Shown: positions 17,956-30,336, counted from the first letter of the stretch. The stretch is 64,000 bases of DNA from Phyllobacteriaceae bacterium (GCA_016711085.1 JADJTR010000002.1:434001-498000), one strand, 5' to 3'. The notes: generated by a model not told the origin, from the letters alone. Numbers and translations are program-made.

Positions 17956-19520
17956 CCGCCGGGAACGCCGCGCTGGCGCTCATCGGGCTGGTCGCCGGCG
18001 GCGCGGCGGCGGGTCTGTTTCTCGCCGGCCTCGCCGATCCGGCCGGCGCGATCGACGCTTTCGACGCGCGTCTCGCCGGCGTCATCGGATTCACGGCGCT
18101 GCAGGCGCTGTTGTCGACGACGCTGTCAGTCGGGCTGGCGGCGCCTCTGGCGCTGGCGCTGAACCGCCACGCGGAATTTCCCGGCCGCGCCTTGTTGCTG
18201 CGCCTGTTCGCCCTGCCGATGGCGCTGCCGGCCATCGTCGCGGCGCTGGCGGTGCTGGCGCTTTTCGGCCGCGCCGGATTGCTCGCCGCAATCTGGCCGG
18301 CGATGGGCGGCGGCGAGTGGCCGGGCGTCTACGGCCTGCCCGGCATCCTGATCGCGCATGTGTTTTTCAATCTGCCGCTGGCGACGCGCCTGCTGCTCGC
18401 CGCGCTCAGCTCCGCGCCGGCCAACCATTATCGCCTCGCGGCCCAGCTTGGCATGGGCGAGGCATCGGTTTTCCGCTTCGTCGAATGGCCGGTGCTGCGC
18501 GCCGCCTTGCCGGGCGTCGCCATGTTGGTCCTGATGCTATGCCTGACCTCGTTCACCATCGTGCTGCTCATCGGCGGCGGACCGGCGGCGACAACGCTGG
18601 AAGTGGAGATTTATCAGGCGCTGCGGTTCGACTTCGATCCGGCCCGCGCCGGCGCCCTGGTGCTGGCGCAAGTGGCCTTGACCGGATTGGTCGCGGCGTT
18701 TGCCGGCGCCCGCGAATACCGCGCCGGCAATTCCGCCGCCATGTCGCGCCGGCCGGCGCGGCGTCCGCCCGCCGCATTCGCCATCGCCGATGCGGGATTT
18801 ATCGCCGCTGCCGCGTTGTTCGTGATCGCGCCGCTCGCCGCCATGGCCGCTTCGGGAGCGCATGCCGACTTCGGCCGGCTGGCGGGCGAAGCCTCGGTGC
18901 GGCGGGCGCTGGCGACGAGCCTCGGGCTCGGCGCACTGGCCGGGCTGATCGCCGTCGCCGCCGCTTTGGCGCTGGCCTCGGCGCGCAAGACGCTTGCCGA
19001 CCGGGCCGCGCCATCGGCCGCAGTGTACGGGCGGGCGGCGATGCTGATCCTCGTCGTTCCCGGCGCGGCGCTGGGGGCCGGCTGGTTTCTCCTCGTCAAC
19101 CGCTTCGCCGATCCCGGACAATTCGCGATTCCCGTGGTTGTCGCCGTCAACGCCGTCATGGCGACGCCCTTCGCCTTCAACGTGTTGCGCCCGGTCCACG
19201 ATTCGGGCCGCGATCGCCATGACCGCCTGTGCGCCGGCCTCGGCATCGCGGGGTGGAACCGCTACCGGCTGGTCGACGGCCCGATGCTCGTCCGGCCGCT
19301 CGCCTCGGCCTTCGCTTTCGCCTTCGCCCTTTCGCTCGGCGATCTCGGCGTCATTGCCCTGTTCGGTTCGGATGCGATCCAGACGCTGCCGTGGCTGACG
19401 CTGACGCGCATGGGCGACTACCGCGTGGACGACGCCGCCGGACTGGCGCTGATCCTCGGCTTCGTCGCCCTTGCCGCCATGGCGCTGAGCGACCGGCTGG
19501 CGCGGAGCGAAAACCCATGA
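17931..19520 (+). CDS. thiP: Thiamine ABC transporter, permease
   Basis: A 529-residue inner-membrane permease with about twelve hydrophobic segments in two homologous halves, each with a binding-protein-dependent transport loop (around ANHYRLAAQLGMGEASVFRF, and RHDRLCAGLGIAGWNRYRLV). That is the usual ThiP length and layout. The ATG at 17931 lies inside the end of thiB and its stop overlaps the thiQ start, so all three genes are translationally coupled. The first residues are MARRDGSLTAG, short and charged, as expected before the first helix. Confidence 0.93.
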   Translation: MARRDGSLTAGNAALALIGLVAGGAAAGLFLAGLADPAGAIDAFDARLAGVIGFTALQALLSTTLSVGLAAPLALALNRHAEFPGRALLLRLFALPMALPAIVAALAVLALFGRAGLLAAIWPAMGGGEWPGVYGLPGILIAHVFFNLPLATRLLLAALSSAPANHYRLAAQLGMGEASVFRFVEWPVLRAALPGVAMLVLMLCLTSFTIVLLIGGGPAATTLEVEIYQALRFDFDPARAGALVLAQVALTGLVAAFAGAREYRAGNSAAMSRRPARRPPAAFAIADAGFIAAAALFVIAPLAAMAASGAHADFGRLAGEASVRRALATSLGLGALAGLIAVAAALALASARKTLADRAAPSAAVYGRAAMLILVVPGAALGAGWFLLVNRFADPGQFAIPVVVAVNAVMATPFAFNVLRPVHDSGRDRHDRLCAGLGIAGWNRYRLVDGPMLVRPLASAFAFAFALSLGDLGVIALFGSDAIQTLPWLTLTRMGDYRVDDAAGLALILGFVALAAMALSDRLARSENP

Positions 19521-20233
19521 CCACGACGGCGATCCGACTGGAAAACATCGTGCTGGAACGGCCGGGCGGATTCCGCTTCGTCGCGGATCTGGCGATTCCA
19601 TCGGGTGCGCGCGTGGCGCTGATGGGGGCGAGCGGTTCGGGAAAATCGACGCTGCTTGATCTCGTCGCCGGTTTCGAGACGCCCGATTCGGGTCGTGTAT
19701 GCCTCATCGGCGTCGACATGACCGCGGCGTCTCCGGCGGCGCGACCGGTGGCGATGCTGTTCCAGCAGGACAATCTTTTCGGCCATCTCGACGCCTTCGC
19801 CAATGCCGGGCTGGGGCGTTCGCCCGGGTTGAGATTGTCGGCGACGGACCGCGCGGACGTGATGGCGGCGCTGGCGCGGGTCGGCCTCGCGGGAAAGGAA
19901 AAGCGCTTGCCGGCGCAATTGTCGGGTGGCGAACGCCAGCGCGTCGCCATCGCCCGCATCCTGCTGGGCGGCAAGCCGGCGTTGCTGCTCGACGAGCCTT
20001 TTGCCTCGCTCGGGCCGGCGCTGGGGCGCGAAATGACCGCCCTCGTCGCCGAAATCGCGGCGGCGCGGGCCATGACCGTGCTGCTCGTCACCCACGATCC
20101 CGACGAAGCGCTCGGCTTCGCCGAACGAACCCTGTTCCTCGATGGCGGCCGGATCGTCGCCGACGGCCCGACGCGGGAGGTGCTGGTCGATGCGCCGGCC
20201 GATATCGTGCGGCGCTATTTGCATGGCCATTGA
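19517..20233 (+). CDS. thiQ: Thiamine ABC transporter, ATP-binding protein
   Basis: ATPase that powers the ThiBP thiamine importer. The 238-residue protein has Walker A GASGSGKSTLL, Q-loop MLFQQDNLFGHL, signature LSGGERQRVAIA, Walker B LLLDEPFASL and switch His in LLVTHDPDEA. The ATG at 19517 overlaps the thiP stop by three bases. No clear U-rich terminator follows; a short GC-rich region with TTTTTT at 20250 is the best candidate. Confidence 0.94.
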   Translation: MTTTAIRLENIVLERPGGFRFVADLAIPSGARVALMGASGSGKSTLLDLVAGFETPDSGRVCLIGVDMTAASPAARPVAMLFQQDNLFGHLDAFANAGLGRSPGLRLSATDRADVMAALARVGLAGKEKRLPAQLSGGERQRVAIARILLGGKPALLLDEPFASLGPALGREMTALVAEIAAARAMTVLLVTHDPDEALGFAERTLFLDGGRIVADGPTREVLVDAPADIVRRYLHGH

Positions 20234-20403
20234 CGCCTGATATTCCGGCCTTTTTTCCGCCGGTTTGCGTGCCTACATGCGGTCCGCGCGGCGGGGCGCA
20301 TTCTTGCGCGCGCCAATGACGCCGGGCTATTGCGGATGACGACGCGATTCGAGCTTCGGCTTCGGGGCGACAAAGGAGCAGGGCGATTTTCCTTCGGACG
20401 GGG

Positions 20404-21870
20404 ATGAGCGGCAAACTGGGCCGCGCCGCTTCGGTGGCGGCGCTGGCTTTGCTGTCGGCATGCCAGATGACCGGCGCCGTGGTCGATCCGTCGCTCAAAC
20501 CGTCCGACTCGCCGGTCACCGTCGACAATTTCACCCGCGGCGACCGGTTGGCGCAGCTTGCCCGTCAACAGCATCCGAAAATCCTCGCCACCTATGGCGG
20601 TGAGTTCGCCGACGCCAAGGTCGAGCGCACCGTGGCGCGGGTGGTCGGTCGGCTGACGGCCGTCTCGGCCAATCCGGGTCAGGTGTGGCGCATCACGCTG
20701 CTCAATTCGCCCAACGTCAACGCTTTCGCGCTGCCCGGCGGCTATCTCTACGTGACGCGCGGCCTGCTGGCGCTCGCCAATGATTCGGCCGAACTCGCCG
20801 CCGTGCTTGCCCATGAAATGGGCCACGTCACCGCCAATCACGGCCTGAAGCGCCAACAGGTCGAGGCCGAATCGGCGCTGGCCGCCCGCGTCGTTTCCGA
20901 CGTGCTGGCGGACGATCCGAATGCGCGGGCGGCGCTGGTGCGCGGCAAGCTGAAACTGGCGCAGTTCTCGCGCAACCAGGAACTGGAAGCCGACGGAATC
21001 GGCATCAAGGCGACCGGCGAGGCGGGCTACGATCCCTTCGCCGCGGCGCGGTTCCTCAACGCCATGGGCGGGTTCTCCGGCATGCGCGCCGTCTCCGGGG
21101 CCGACGACGCCAGCCTCGATTTCCTCGCCAGCCATCCCAACACGCCGCAGCGCGTGGCGCTGGCCGAGCGCCACGCCCGGAATTTCGGTCCGGCCGGCTC
21201 GGCCGGCGAACGCGAGCGCGACGCCTTTCTCGCCGGCATCGACGGCCTTCCTTTCGGCGACTCGGCCGCGGAAGGCTATGTGCGTGGCCGGCAGTTCCTG
21301 CATCCCGGTTTGGGCGTCGGCTTTGCGGTGCCTTTCGGTTTCGTCTTCGACAACACGGTCGCCGCCGTCACCGCCGCCGGCCCCGGCAATGTCGCGGTGC
21401 GCTTCGACGGCGTCGAACTCAACGCCGGCGCTTCGCTGACCGACTACATGAAAAGCGGCTGGGTCGCCGGTCTCGACGCGGCGAGCGTCACCGCGACCAC
21501 GGTCAACGGGCTGGAGGCGGCGCGCGGCCGCGCGGCTTCGGGCGAATGGCAATTCGATATCGCCGTCATTCGCGCCGGCGGACAGGCCTACCGCCTGCTG
21601 ACCGCGGCGCCGGCCGGTTCGGCGGCGCTGACGCGCACCGCCGACGGCGTCATGGCGTCGTTCCGGCAATTGACGGCGGCGGAGCGCGGCAGCCTCAAAC
21701 CGCTGCGGATCCGGATCGTGACGGCGAAGCCCGGCGATACCGTCGGTTCTCTCGCCGCCTCGATGACCGGAGTCGAGCGGCAGCTCGACCTGTTCCGCAT
21801 CCTCAACAGCCTGTCGACAACGGCGTCGATCTCGGCTGGTGAGAAGGTCAAGATCGTAACAGATAAGTAA
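20404..21870 (+). CDS. M48-family metalloprotease lipoprotein with C-terminal LysM-like domain
   Basis: An envelope protease of 488 residues. A lipobox, LLSAC with Cys20, makes it a predicted lipoprotein. The zinc site HEMGH is at 137-141 and the third ligand lies in the downstream ELEADGIG motif. The C-terminal 60 residues (VTAKPGDTVGSLAASM to SAGEKVKIV) resemble a LysM or similar peptidoglycan/carbohydrate-binding module. This layout is that of BepA/LoiP-like periplasmic proteases involved in outer-membrane protein quality control; the specific role is inferred. It stands alone, with 170 bp upstream and an AT-rich tract downstream. Confidence 0.88.
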   Translation: MSGKLGRAASVAALALLSACQMTGAVVDPSLKPSDSPVTVDNFTRGDRLAQLARQQHPKILATYGGEFADAKVERTVARVVGRLTAVSANPGQVWRITLLNSPNVNAFALPGGYLYVTRGLLALANDSAELAAVLAHEMGHVTANHGLKRQQVEAESALAARVVSDVLADDPNARAALVRGKLKLAQFSRNQELEADGIGIKATGEAGYDPFAAARFLNAMGGFSGMRAVSGADDASLDFLASHPNTPQRVALAERHARNFGPAGSAGERERDAFLAGIDGLPFGDSAAEGYVRGRQFLHPGLGVGFAVPFGFVFDNTVAAVTAAGPGNVAVRFDGVELNAGASLTDYMKSGWVAGLDAASVTATTVNGLEAARGRAASGEWQFDIAVIRAGGQAYRLLTAAPAGSAALTRTADGVMASFRQLTAAERGSLKPLRIRIVTAKPGDTVGSLAASMTGVERQLDLFRILNSLSTTASISAGEKVKIVTDK

Positions 21871-22330
21871 TATTTTACGCTTGATTTACAGCATGATATC
21901 AACTGCAAGGCGTTCCATGGGCTGCGTCTTGCATGTTCGATTTTAAGATTGGCGCAAGACTTGTCGGGGGATAATGCCATCGATGGGTAAAGCTTTGCTT
22001 GTTCCGTGTCGATTTATATTTTTCAGAACGCCGCTTCGGGAATTTTAAGTACGTATAAAAAGGCCAGACTTGAAATGTCGCTTGTTGAAAACTTGATCGG
22101 AGATATCATTGACGGTGTTGACGATATGAAATTGAATAAAATCAATACCAGACAAATCTGGAGAATAAATATTTTGAAAAATTATAAAAAAGATAACAAA
22201 TATTATATCTTTATGGCGTCCATGGATTATAACAGCGAGGCATTCAAAGTTGAATCGCAGGAATTCTTCTTTCTGCAATAAAAAACAAGAAATCTTATTA
22301 TCCTATTTTACCAACAGCAAGCTCTTGTCG
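21871..22330. other. AT-rich island of probable foreign origin
   Basis: Base composition drops abruptly to roughly one-third G+C, against about two-thirds in the flanking genes. It begins straight after the M48 protease stop and ends near 22330. Only one short reading frame (22075-22281) is plausible. I see no integrase, tRNA end or terminal repeats, so the mode of entry is unknown. Confidence 0.6.
22075..22281 (+). CDS. Short hypothetical protein in the AT-rich island
   Basis: Not recognised. A 68-residue frame rich in Lys, Asn, Ile and Tyr (KLNKINTRQIWRINILKNY, then KDNKYYIFMASMDYNSEAF). It has no clear Shine-Dalgarno at the ATG chosen here; a GTG at 22006 would add 23 residues. Composition and codon choice are unlike every neighbour. 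The tail reads like a beta-rich C-terminus of a longer protein, so it may be a remnant rather than a complete gene. Confidence 0.3.
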   Translation: MSLVENLIGDIIDGVDDMKLNKINTRQIWRINILKNYKKDNKYYIFMASMDYNSEAFKVESQEFFFLQ

Positions 22331-22486
22331 GCGCTTTGCTGTCCGATGCTTTGCCAATTTATCCGCGGTTCGCCTGGCGGCTGCGGCAGCAAAAGAGATG
22401 GCCGCCTGATGGCTGGGACGCGGCGTTCGCGCTGCTAACAAGGAACGAACGGCTTTGCGGCGTTTCACGCGGCGAAGCGGTTTCAT
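22298..22486 (-). CDS. Possible small very basic protein
   Basis: A 62-residue frame, very rich in Arg, Lys and Ala (MKPLRRVKRRKAVRSLLAAR...). A GGAAAGAGG purine run lies about eight bases before the ATG. No homology recognised. It may be only a chance reading frame in GC-rich sequence; it is recorded because the 365-bp stretch 22282-22646 otherwise holds only a G/C tract and the carD terminator. Confidence 0.2.
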   Translation of the reverse strand: MKPLRRVKRRKAVRSLLAARTPRPSHQAAISFAAAAARRTADKLAKHRTAKRRQELAVGKIG

Positions 22487-22547
22487 GGCGGGGCCTCTTT
22501 CCCAATCGAGGTAATGCCGAATCGGCAAAAAGGTCGGTGGTCAAACA

Positions 22548-22590
22548 GCCCGCCCCCCCGGGGGGCCGGCCCGGGCCCCGGGGGGGCCGG
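22548..22590. other. Uninterrupted 43-bp G/C tract
   Basis: Contains only G and C, with runs of seven C and seven G, and is nearly self-complementary. It lies just beyond the carD terminator at the edge of the AT-rich island. Such tracts are hard to sequence and may mark an assembly join. Confidence 0.6.
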
Positions 22591-22593
22591 TTT

Positions 22594-22622
22594 GAAAAAG
22601 CCCGGACGTCGCCGTCCGGGCT
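22594..22622 (-). terminator. Intrinsic terminator of carD
   Basis: On the minus strand CCCGGACG-GCGA-CGTCCGGG is followed by CTTTTTC, 25 bp after the carD stop. Confidence 0.75.
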
Positions 22623-22646
22623 TCATGTTTTCCGTCGATGCGCGGC

Positions 22647-23225
22647 TTACGCCGCTTCCGACTGCTCGGCTTCCTCGTTGTCGGCCTTGGCGCCGCGGCG
22701 CGGGCCCTTGGCGAGGTTGGCCTCGATCAGGCGGACGGCCTCGGTCTCGCTCATCTTGTTGACGGCGGCGATCTCGCGGGCCATGCGGTCAAGCGCGGCT
22801 TCGTAAAGCTGGCGCTCGGAATAGGACTGCTCCGGCTGGTTATCGGCGCGAAACAGGTCGCGCACCACTTCCGCGATGGCGATCAGATCGCCGGAGTTGA
22901 TCTTGGCGTCGTATTCCTGGGCGCGGCGCGACCACATGGTGCGCTTGACGCGGGCGCGGCCCTGCACGACCTTCAGCGCGCGCTCGACATAATCGGTTTC
23001 CGACAATTTGCGCATGCCCGAGGACGTCGCCTTGGCGACCGGCACCTTCAGGCGCATCTTGTCCTTCTGGAAATCGATGACGAACAATTCGAGCTTGTGG
23101 CCGGCGACTTCCTGCTCGTCGATGGAGACGATCTGGCCAACGCCATGCGCCGGATACACAATGTATTCGCCGGTCTTGAATCCCTGCCGCTGCGCCGTCT
23201 TCTTCTGCTGGGTCGCCATACGCAT
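22647..23225 (-). CDS. carD: CarD family transcriptional regulator
   Basis: An RNA-polymerase-binding regulator that stabilises open promoter complexes. The 192-residue protein has the N-terminal RNAP-interaction (Tudor-like) domain (FKTGEYIVYPAHGVGQIVSI at about 16-35) and a C-terminal helical DNA-binding domain (RKLSETDYVERALKVV, then SRRAQEYDAKINSGDLIAIA). An acidic tail ends it. Two starts are possible, ATG at 23225 and ATG at 23219; AGGAG is four or ten bases upstream. It ends the conserved minus-strand row helicase-hslR-fdxA-carD but has its own 343-bp leader and its own terminator. Confidence 0.92.
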   Translation of the reverse strand: MRMATQQKKTAQRQGFKTGEYIVYPAHGVGQIVSIDEQEVAGHKLELFVIDFQKDKMRLKVPVAKATSSGMRKLSETDYVERALKVVQGRARVKRTMWSRRAQEYDAKINSGDLIAIAEVVRDLFRADNQPEQSYSERQLYEAALDRMAREIAAVNKMSETEAVRLIEANLAKGPRRGAKADNEEAEQSEAA

Positions 23226-23568
23226 TTCACTCCTGATTGCCGCGTTCCACCGGGTGGTCGCCGCTCGATTTCAAAATCCGTTCGCCGCATCGCGCCACCG
23301 GTCGACCATCCAGCCGTTCACGGGAACCCGAACCGGACTCCACGTCAGACGACCGGCGCTGACTGCCCGGCAAATTCGCTGGCCTTTCCAGGGTGACGCA
23401 GGTGCGCGACAAGGGAAACGGTTGAACCTGAGACGCGCCGCCATTTCGGTGCGTTCTGAAACGGGTAACACGAAAGGTTGGAAAAATCAAGGAATTCCCG
23501 TGGCGGGTTTTCCTCAAGCGTTAACCCGGCGGAAACCTTGGTTAACGCCGGGCGCGCAAAAACGAGGC
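23226..23568. other. Intergenic leader between fdxA and carD
   Basis: 343 bp without a convincing gene. It contains an imperfect hairpin (CCCGGCG and CGCCGGG with TTAAC on each side) near 23527-23555 just after the fdxA stop, without a U-run. The rest presumably carries the carD promoter; I see no strong -35/-10 pair. Confidence 0.4.
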
Positions 23569-23907
23569 TCAATCGCCGTCGCCGGGCGCCTCGGAAAAGA
23601 ACTTTTCGAATTTGCCCTCGATGCCGTCGAAATCCTTGGCGTCGGCCGGCGGTTCCTTCTTGGCCGTGATGTTCGGCCATTTGGCGGCATAATCGGCATT
23701 GACTTTCAGCCATTTCTCCAAGCCCTTCTCGGTGTCGGGCTTGATGGCTTCGGCCGGGCATTCCGGTTCGCAAACGCCGCAATCGATGCACTCGTCGGGG
23801 TGAATGACGAGCATGTTCTCGCCTTCGTAGAAACAGTCGACCGGACACACCTCGATGCAATCCATGTATTTGCACTTGATGCAGTTGTCGACGACGACAT
23901 AGGTCAT
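23569..23907 (-). CDS. fdxA: Ferredoxin FdxA (seven-iron type)
   Basis: Small electron carrier with one 3Fe-4S and one 4Fe-4S cluster. The 112-residue protein shows DNCIKCKYMDCIEVCPVDCF and ECIDCGVCEPECPAEAI, the Cys spacing of Azotobacter-type FdI ferredoxins, and the typical acidic C-terminal extension (about 45 residues) ending PGDGD. It lies 77 bp downstream of hslR on the same strand within a gene row that is conserved in Rhizobiales. Confidence 0.95.
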   Translation of the reverse strand: MTYVVVDNCIKCKYMDCIEVCPVDCFYEGENMLVIHPDECIDCGVCEPECPAEAIKPDTEKGLEKWLKVNADYAAKWPNITAKKEPPADAKDFDGIEGKFEKFFSEAPGDGD

Positions 23908-23984
23908 GGGAGTGCTCCGAAGGCGCGCGGCGCGGCGTTTGGCTTAGCCATCGCGCGGTCAACTAATCGCTTTGGCGCGGCGTT

Positions 23985-24289
23985 TCAAGTCGCCGGCCTG
24001 TCGCTGCTTGTCGCAACCGGTTCGAAGAGGGTGCGCGCTTGCGTCGCGGAGCCCCGGCGTTCGGCCAGACCGAGCACGCGAACGACCATCACGTCGCGGG
24101 CCAGGGCCAGCGTCAGCGCATCGCCCGGTCGCACCGGGCGCGCCGGCGCATCGGCCTTGACGCCGTTTATGCGCACGGCGCCGGCGGCGATGAGCTTTTG
24201 GGCGAGAGCGCGCGATTTCGCCAGCCGCGCGAAAAACAGCCATTTGTCGACGCGCTGGCCGGCGGCATGGCTGGCGGGCGCCGCGTCCA

Positions 24290-24290
<1 letters not shown>
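23985..24290 (-). CDS. hslR: S4-domain RNA-binding protein (Hsp15-like)
   Basis: A 101-residue protein consisting mostly of one S4 RNA-binding domain (GQRVDKWLFFARLAKSRALA, then KLIAAGAVRINGVKA, then RPGDALTLAL). Hsp15/HslR proteins bind the large ribosomal subunit carrying a stalled nascent chain. It starts with GTG at 24290 that overlaps the helicase stop by one base (TAGTG), so it is translationally coupled to the helicase gene, the usual order in this group. Confidence 0.9.
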
Positions 24291-27534
<3,244 letters not shown>

Positions 27535-27638
27535 GGGCCGGCGTTCCTTACAGGAACTCGGCGGCGAAAAACACCGCCGGAGAAGTTCACGACGGCTTAG
27601 GGGGCAGCTCGGAAATGAAGCATGCCGAACGAGATTGG

Positions 27639-28650
27639 CTAAAGCCTGTCAAGCAATGCCTTCCATACCTGCCTGTGACGAGGTTGGGTACTGTATGAAT
27701 CGAGCTGCTCGCCAATCAATCGAACAAAATCACGGATTCCCGTTTCGCCAATCAGTGGTAGCGCATTAAATATTATTTCGCTAATTGAAACATTGTATAC
27801 ATTGGTCCCTGACGCCCAAGAAGTTGCAATCCTACTTAATGCAGCTTCTCGCCTTGACGGAACGAGGCCATAGTTACAAGAGTTCTGTACCTTTGCTTTA
27901 CATGCTGTTTCCATCCGATTCATCGTCTGCCTTCTTTGACCTCAAGGCGCTTGTTCCCATCAGGCAAACATTCCATCCCCGTTGCCCCAGTTTGCGCCGG
28001 GCTATGACGCTGCGCCGCACTATTGAAAAAATGCTGATCCGGTTATTGATCGCCTCAAAAAATGCAGCAGCAACACAAAGACCGCGGTCGCCACCACTTC
28101 CCTCTTGGAGGAAGTCGGCAACAAGCGAACATGCTTGTGATAGGCTCACCCGTGGTGGGATTACGTAGGTGAATGTTAAAGTCGAGCCTGTCCCAGCGAC
28201 AATGTTCACGCAATCTCAACGGGTATTTGACCCGGCTTCCTGTACGGCTGCAAGTACCTAAAGAGACCCACTGCGCCTTGTCGCCTTGCGCCGACGCGGG
28301 GCGCCTAAGGGGATCTACACGGCGCCCCGGCCAAGAACATTCTGGCTCGCACGGTTCCATGGCACTATGACAGCGGAGGCAAAGCTTCGCGGGTCCCATC
28401 GTCCATCAGCCCCGTCCCCGCGTTGAAGACACAATGCGTCCAGGCTTGGCTCGGTTAATTTCCCGAGAAGTTGTGTTGGAAGGCAAAAGCGAATCGCCGT
28501 TTGCTCGCTATTGACGAGCGAAGCGATTTGACTGGCGGGATTGGGTCGTCTGCCAATACGGCAGCCCACATTTCGTCCAATAATTGTCGTGCAACGCCAC
28601 GATCGGGAACGACTGGCAAACGCTTCGCCATTGCTCAGTAGTTCATCCAC
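27639..28650 (-). pseudogene. Decayed type II restriction endonuclease gene
   Basis: Pieces of one protein appear in order on the minus strand in different frames: RFCLPTQLLGKLTEPSLDAL and GDGADGRWDPRSFASAVIVP (28650-28330), VDPLRRPASAQGDKAQW (frame change near 28330), LTFTYVIPPRVSLSQACSLV to ISIFSIVRRSVI (28209-28000), and WASGTNVYNVSISEIIF to QLDSYSTQPRHRQVWKALL (27800-27640). At least three frame changes are present, and the stretch between the last two parts, where a catalytic centre would be expected, seems missing. The wording resembles the SacI-type restriction endonucleases; that assignment is from memory and uncertain. The start overlaps the methylase stop, as in a coupled restriction-modification pair. 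Confidence 0.6.
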
Positions 28651-29475
28651 AGGGATTCTTGACGCATTTTTTTAATTGAATGGGCCATTTTTTCGGGTGC
28701 ATCAAAACGTTTCCAGCCTACGAAAAGCCTATCCATTATATGGCTCCGGTAACCGGAGATCGCTACTTTACCTTTGCAAGCACGCAGAGATACCGCCAAA
28801 TCGATGTGTTCGTCCTCATTCATTTCGTACCCGTAAGCTTTGCTGTCGCCGCGCGTATCGTGAAGGTATGGCGGATCGCAATAAAACAGGGTTTTCGGAT
28901 CGTCATAGAGCCTTATGACATCGAGGGCCGGCCGGTTTTCGATTTGAACCCTTAGAAGCCGGCTTTGGAGGGCTGACGCCACGAGCACCCCACCCGCTTC
29001 CGGCGACTTTATCTTTACTCCCAGCGGCCTAAAGTTGCTGTTTGGGCCAAACCCGTGCGTGTCTGGCGGGCTCGAATGTAAAATCGTCGAGCACGCTCCA
29101 TATTTGTCGGCGTGAGGAAAATCTGTAACCGCTTTGTCGTATTCCTCCCGCGAGAATGGCGTCAGCGCGATTTGGCGTTCAAGCTCAGGCCCGTGGTCCC
29201 GGAGAATGCGAAAGAAATTCACCACATCTCCGTCGATGTCGTTGTACGTCCCAGGAAGACGGCGCGCGGTTCAACAGGACCGCAGCCGACCCTGAAAACG
29301 GTTCGCAATAGTGGTGCGCTTTAGGAAGCAGCGGCAATAGCCATTCCAGGTGACTGAACTTCCCCCCGTACCAACCGAATACGATTTTTCGCCGCCTCTG
29401 GCGTGAAATAACCGCCGGCAATTCGTCGGCAATAGATGAATCAAGATAGATCGGCGACAATGCTCGGCCTGCCAT
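28635..29475 (-). pseudogene. D12-class N6-adenine DNA methyltransferase, frameshifted
   Basis: A Dam-like DNA adenine methylase. From the ATG at 29475 (GAGGAG upstream) the N-terminus has FGWYGGKFSHLEWLLPLLP and the AdoMet-binding EPFSGSAAVLLNR. After a frame change near 29247-29260, consistent with one extra base, it continues YNDIDGDVVNFFRILRDHGP and reaches the catalytic DPPY in TLFYCDPPYLHDTRG, ending at 28635. The corrected product is about 280 residues, normal for the class. Overlap with the restriction-gene remnant downstream indicates a former restriction-modification operon. Base composition is lower in G+C than the surroundings. Only one indel is needed, so a functional methylase with a consensus error remains possible. 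Confidence 0.75.
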
Positions 29476-29757
29476 TCGGAATCTCCTCGTGAGCAGATCA
29501 TAGGCTCTGAATATGCCGTCTGCAAAGGTGGAGTATGAAATTCGACCGCCCGGAACGAGTCGGAAACGAAACGGCGACGAATCGCTGACTCGGCAACGTT
29601 GTGGCTTTGTTCACGACCAGATGTGGTGTGCTTCGGCGGGCGTCAGCGCAAAAACCCGACTCGAAATGATTCTGATTTCAAAGGCTTATGACGCCAAACG
29701 GGGAACTCGCCTATCTTTGGCGATGTGCTAATCTTCGGGGAAACCCGGAGAACGGGC

Positions 29758-30330
29758 ATGACGTTTCGGGCAGGGGGAATGCGCCTAATGTCGGCCGCCG
29801 TTGCGGCGCTCGCCTTCGCCATCGCGGGCGCGTTCGCCGGCGAAGTGACGGTGCGCAAGAGCTATTACGGATTTTCCGGCGAAAACCGCGCCGAGATGAA
29901 ATCCTCCGTCGCCATGAACGGGCCGAAAGGCGGTTTCGCCTGGGGCCTGTCCTTCATCGATTTCGAGCCGGAATGGCGCACCAAATCCGATGGCGGAGTC
30001 TGCCGCCTCGCCGATGTCCGCGTCGATCTGCGGGTCGAGATGCGCCTTCCGCGATGGCGGCCGGGCTTCGGCGCGGCCGGCGCCGTTCCTCGCCACGCCC
30101 GACGCTTCATGTCGGCGATCGAACGTCATGAATATGGCCACGTCGCCATCGCGCGCCGATACGCGGTCGAACTGACGCGACGCCTGTCGGCCCTGAAGAC
30201 GTCAGGAGGATGCTGGCCGCTCCGATCGATGGCCAATGCCGAGAGGGAGGCGATCAAGCCGCGCCACCTCGCGGCGCACCGCGCCTATGACAACCGGACG
30301 AGCAAGGGATTGAAGGCGTTGTTGAATTGA
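29758..30330 (+). CDS. DUF922-like secreted zinc-dependent protease candidate
   Basis: A 190-residue exported protein with a signal peptide (MRLMSAAVAALAFAIAGAFA region, residues 8-27) and a zinc-protease-like motif HEYGHVAIA preceded by FMSAIERHE. This fits DUF922, a family annotated as predicted secreted Zn-dependent proteases, with no established substrate. The ATG at 29758 is chosen over an upstream start because CGGAGA lies eight bases before it and the signal peptide follows closely. It is convergent with the small secreted gene ending at 30337, only 6 bp away. Confidence 0.75.
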   Translation: MTFRAGGMRLMSAAVAALAFAIAGAFAGEVTVRKSYYGFSGENRAEMKSSVAMNGPKGGFAWGLSFIDFEPEWRTKSDGGVCRLADVRVDLRVEMRLPRWRPGFGAAGAVPRHARRFMSAIERHEYGHVAIARRYAVELTRRLSALKTSGGCWPLRSMANAEREAIKPRHLAAHRAYDNRTSKGLKALLN

Positions 30331-30336
30331 TCCTTT

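Noticed and set aside
20215..21669. 484-codon antisense frame opposite the M48 protease
   Set aside because: No Shine-Dalgarno, no domain, Arg/Gly/His-biased composition typical of shadow frames.
27785..28168. 127-codon plus-strand frame in the decayed restriction region
   Set aside because: The minus strand carries the ordered fragments of a recognisable protein; the plus frame has no start signal and no coherent domain.
29513..29731. 72-codon plus-strand frame upstream of the DUF922 gene
   Set aside because: No ribosome-binding site, no similarity, and it overlaps the upstream region of the methylase; most likely noncoding.
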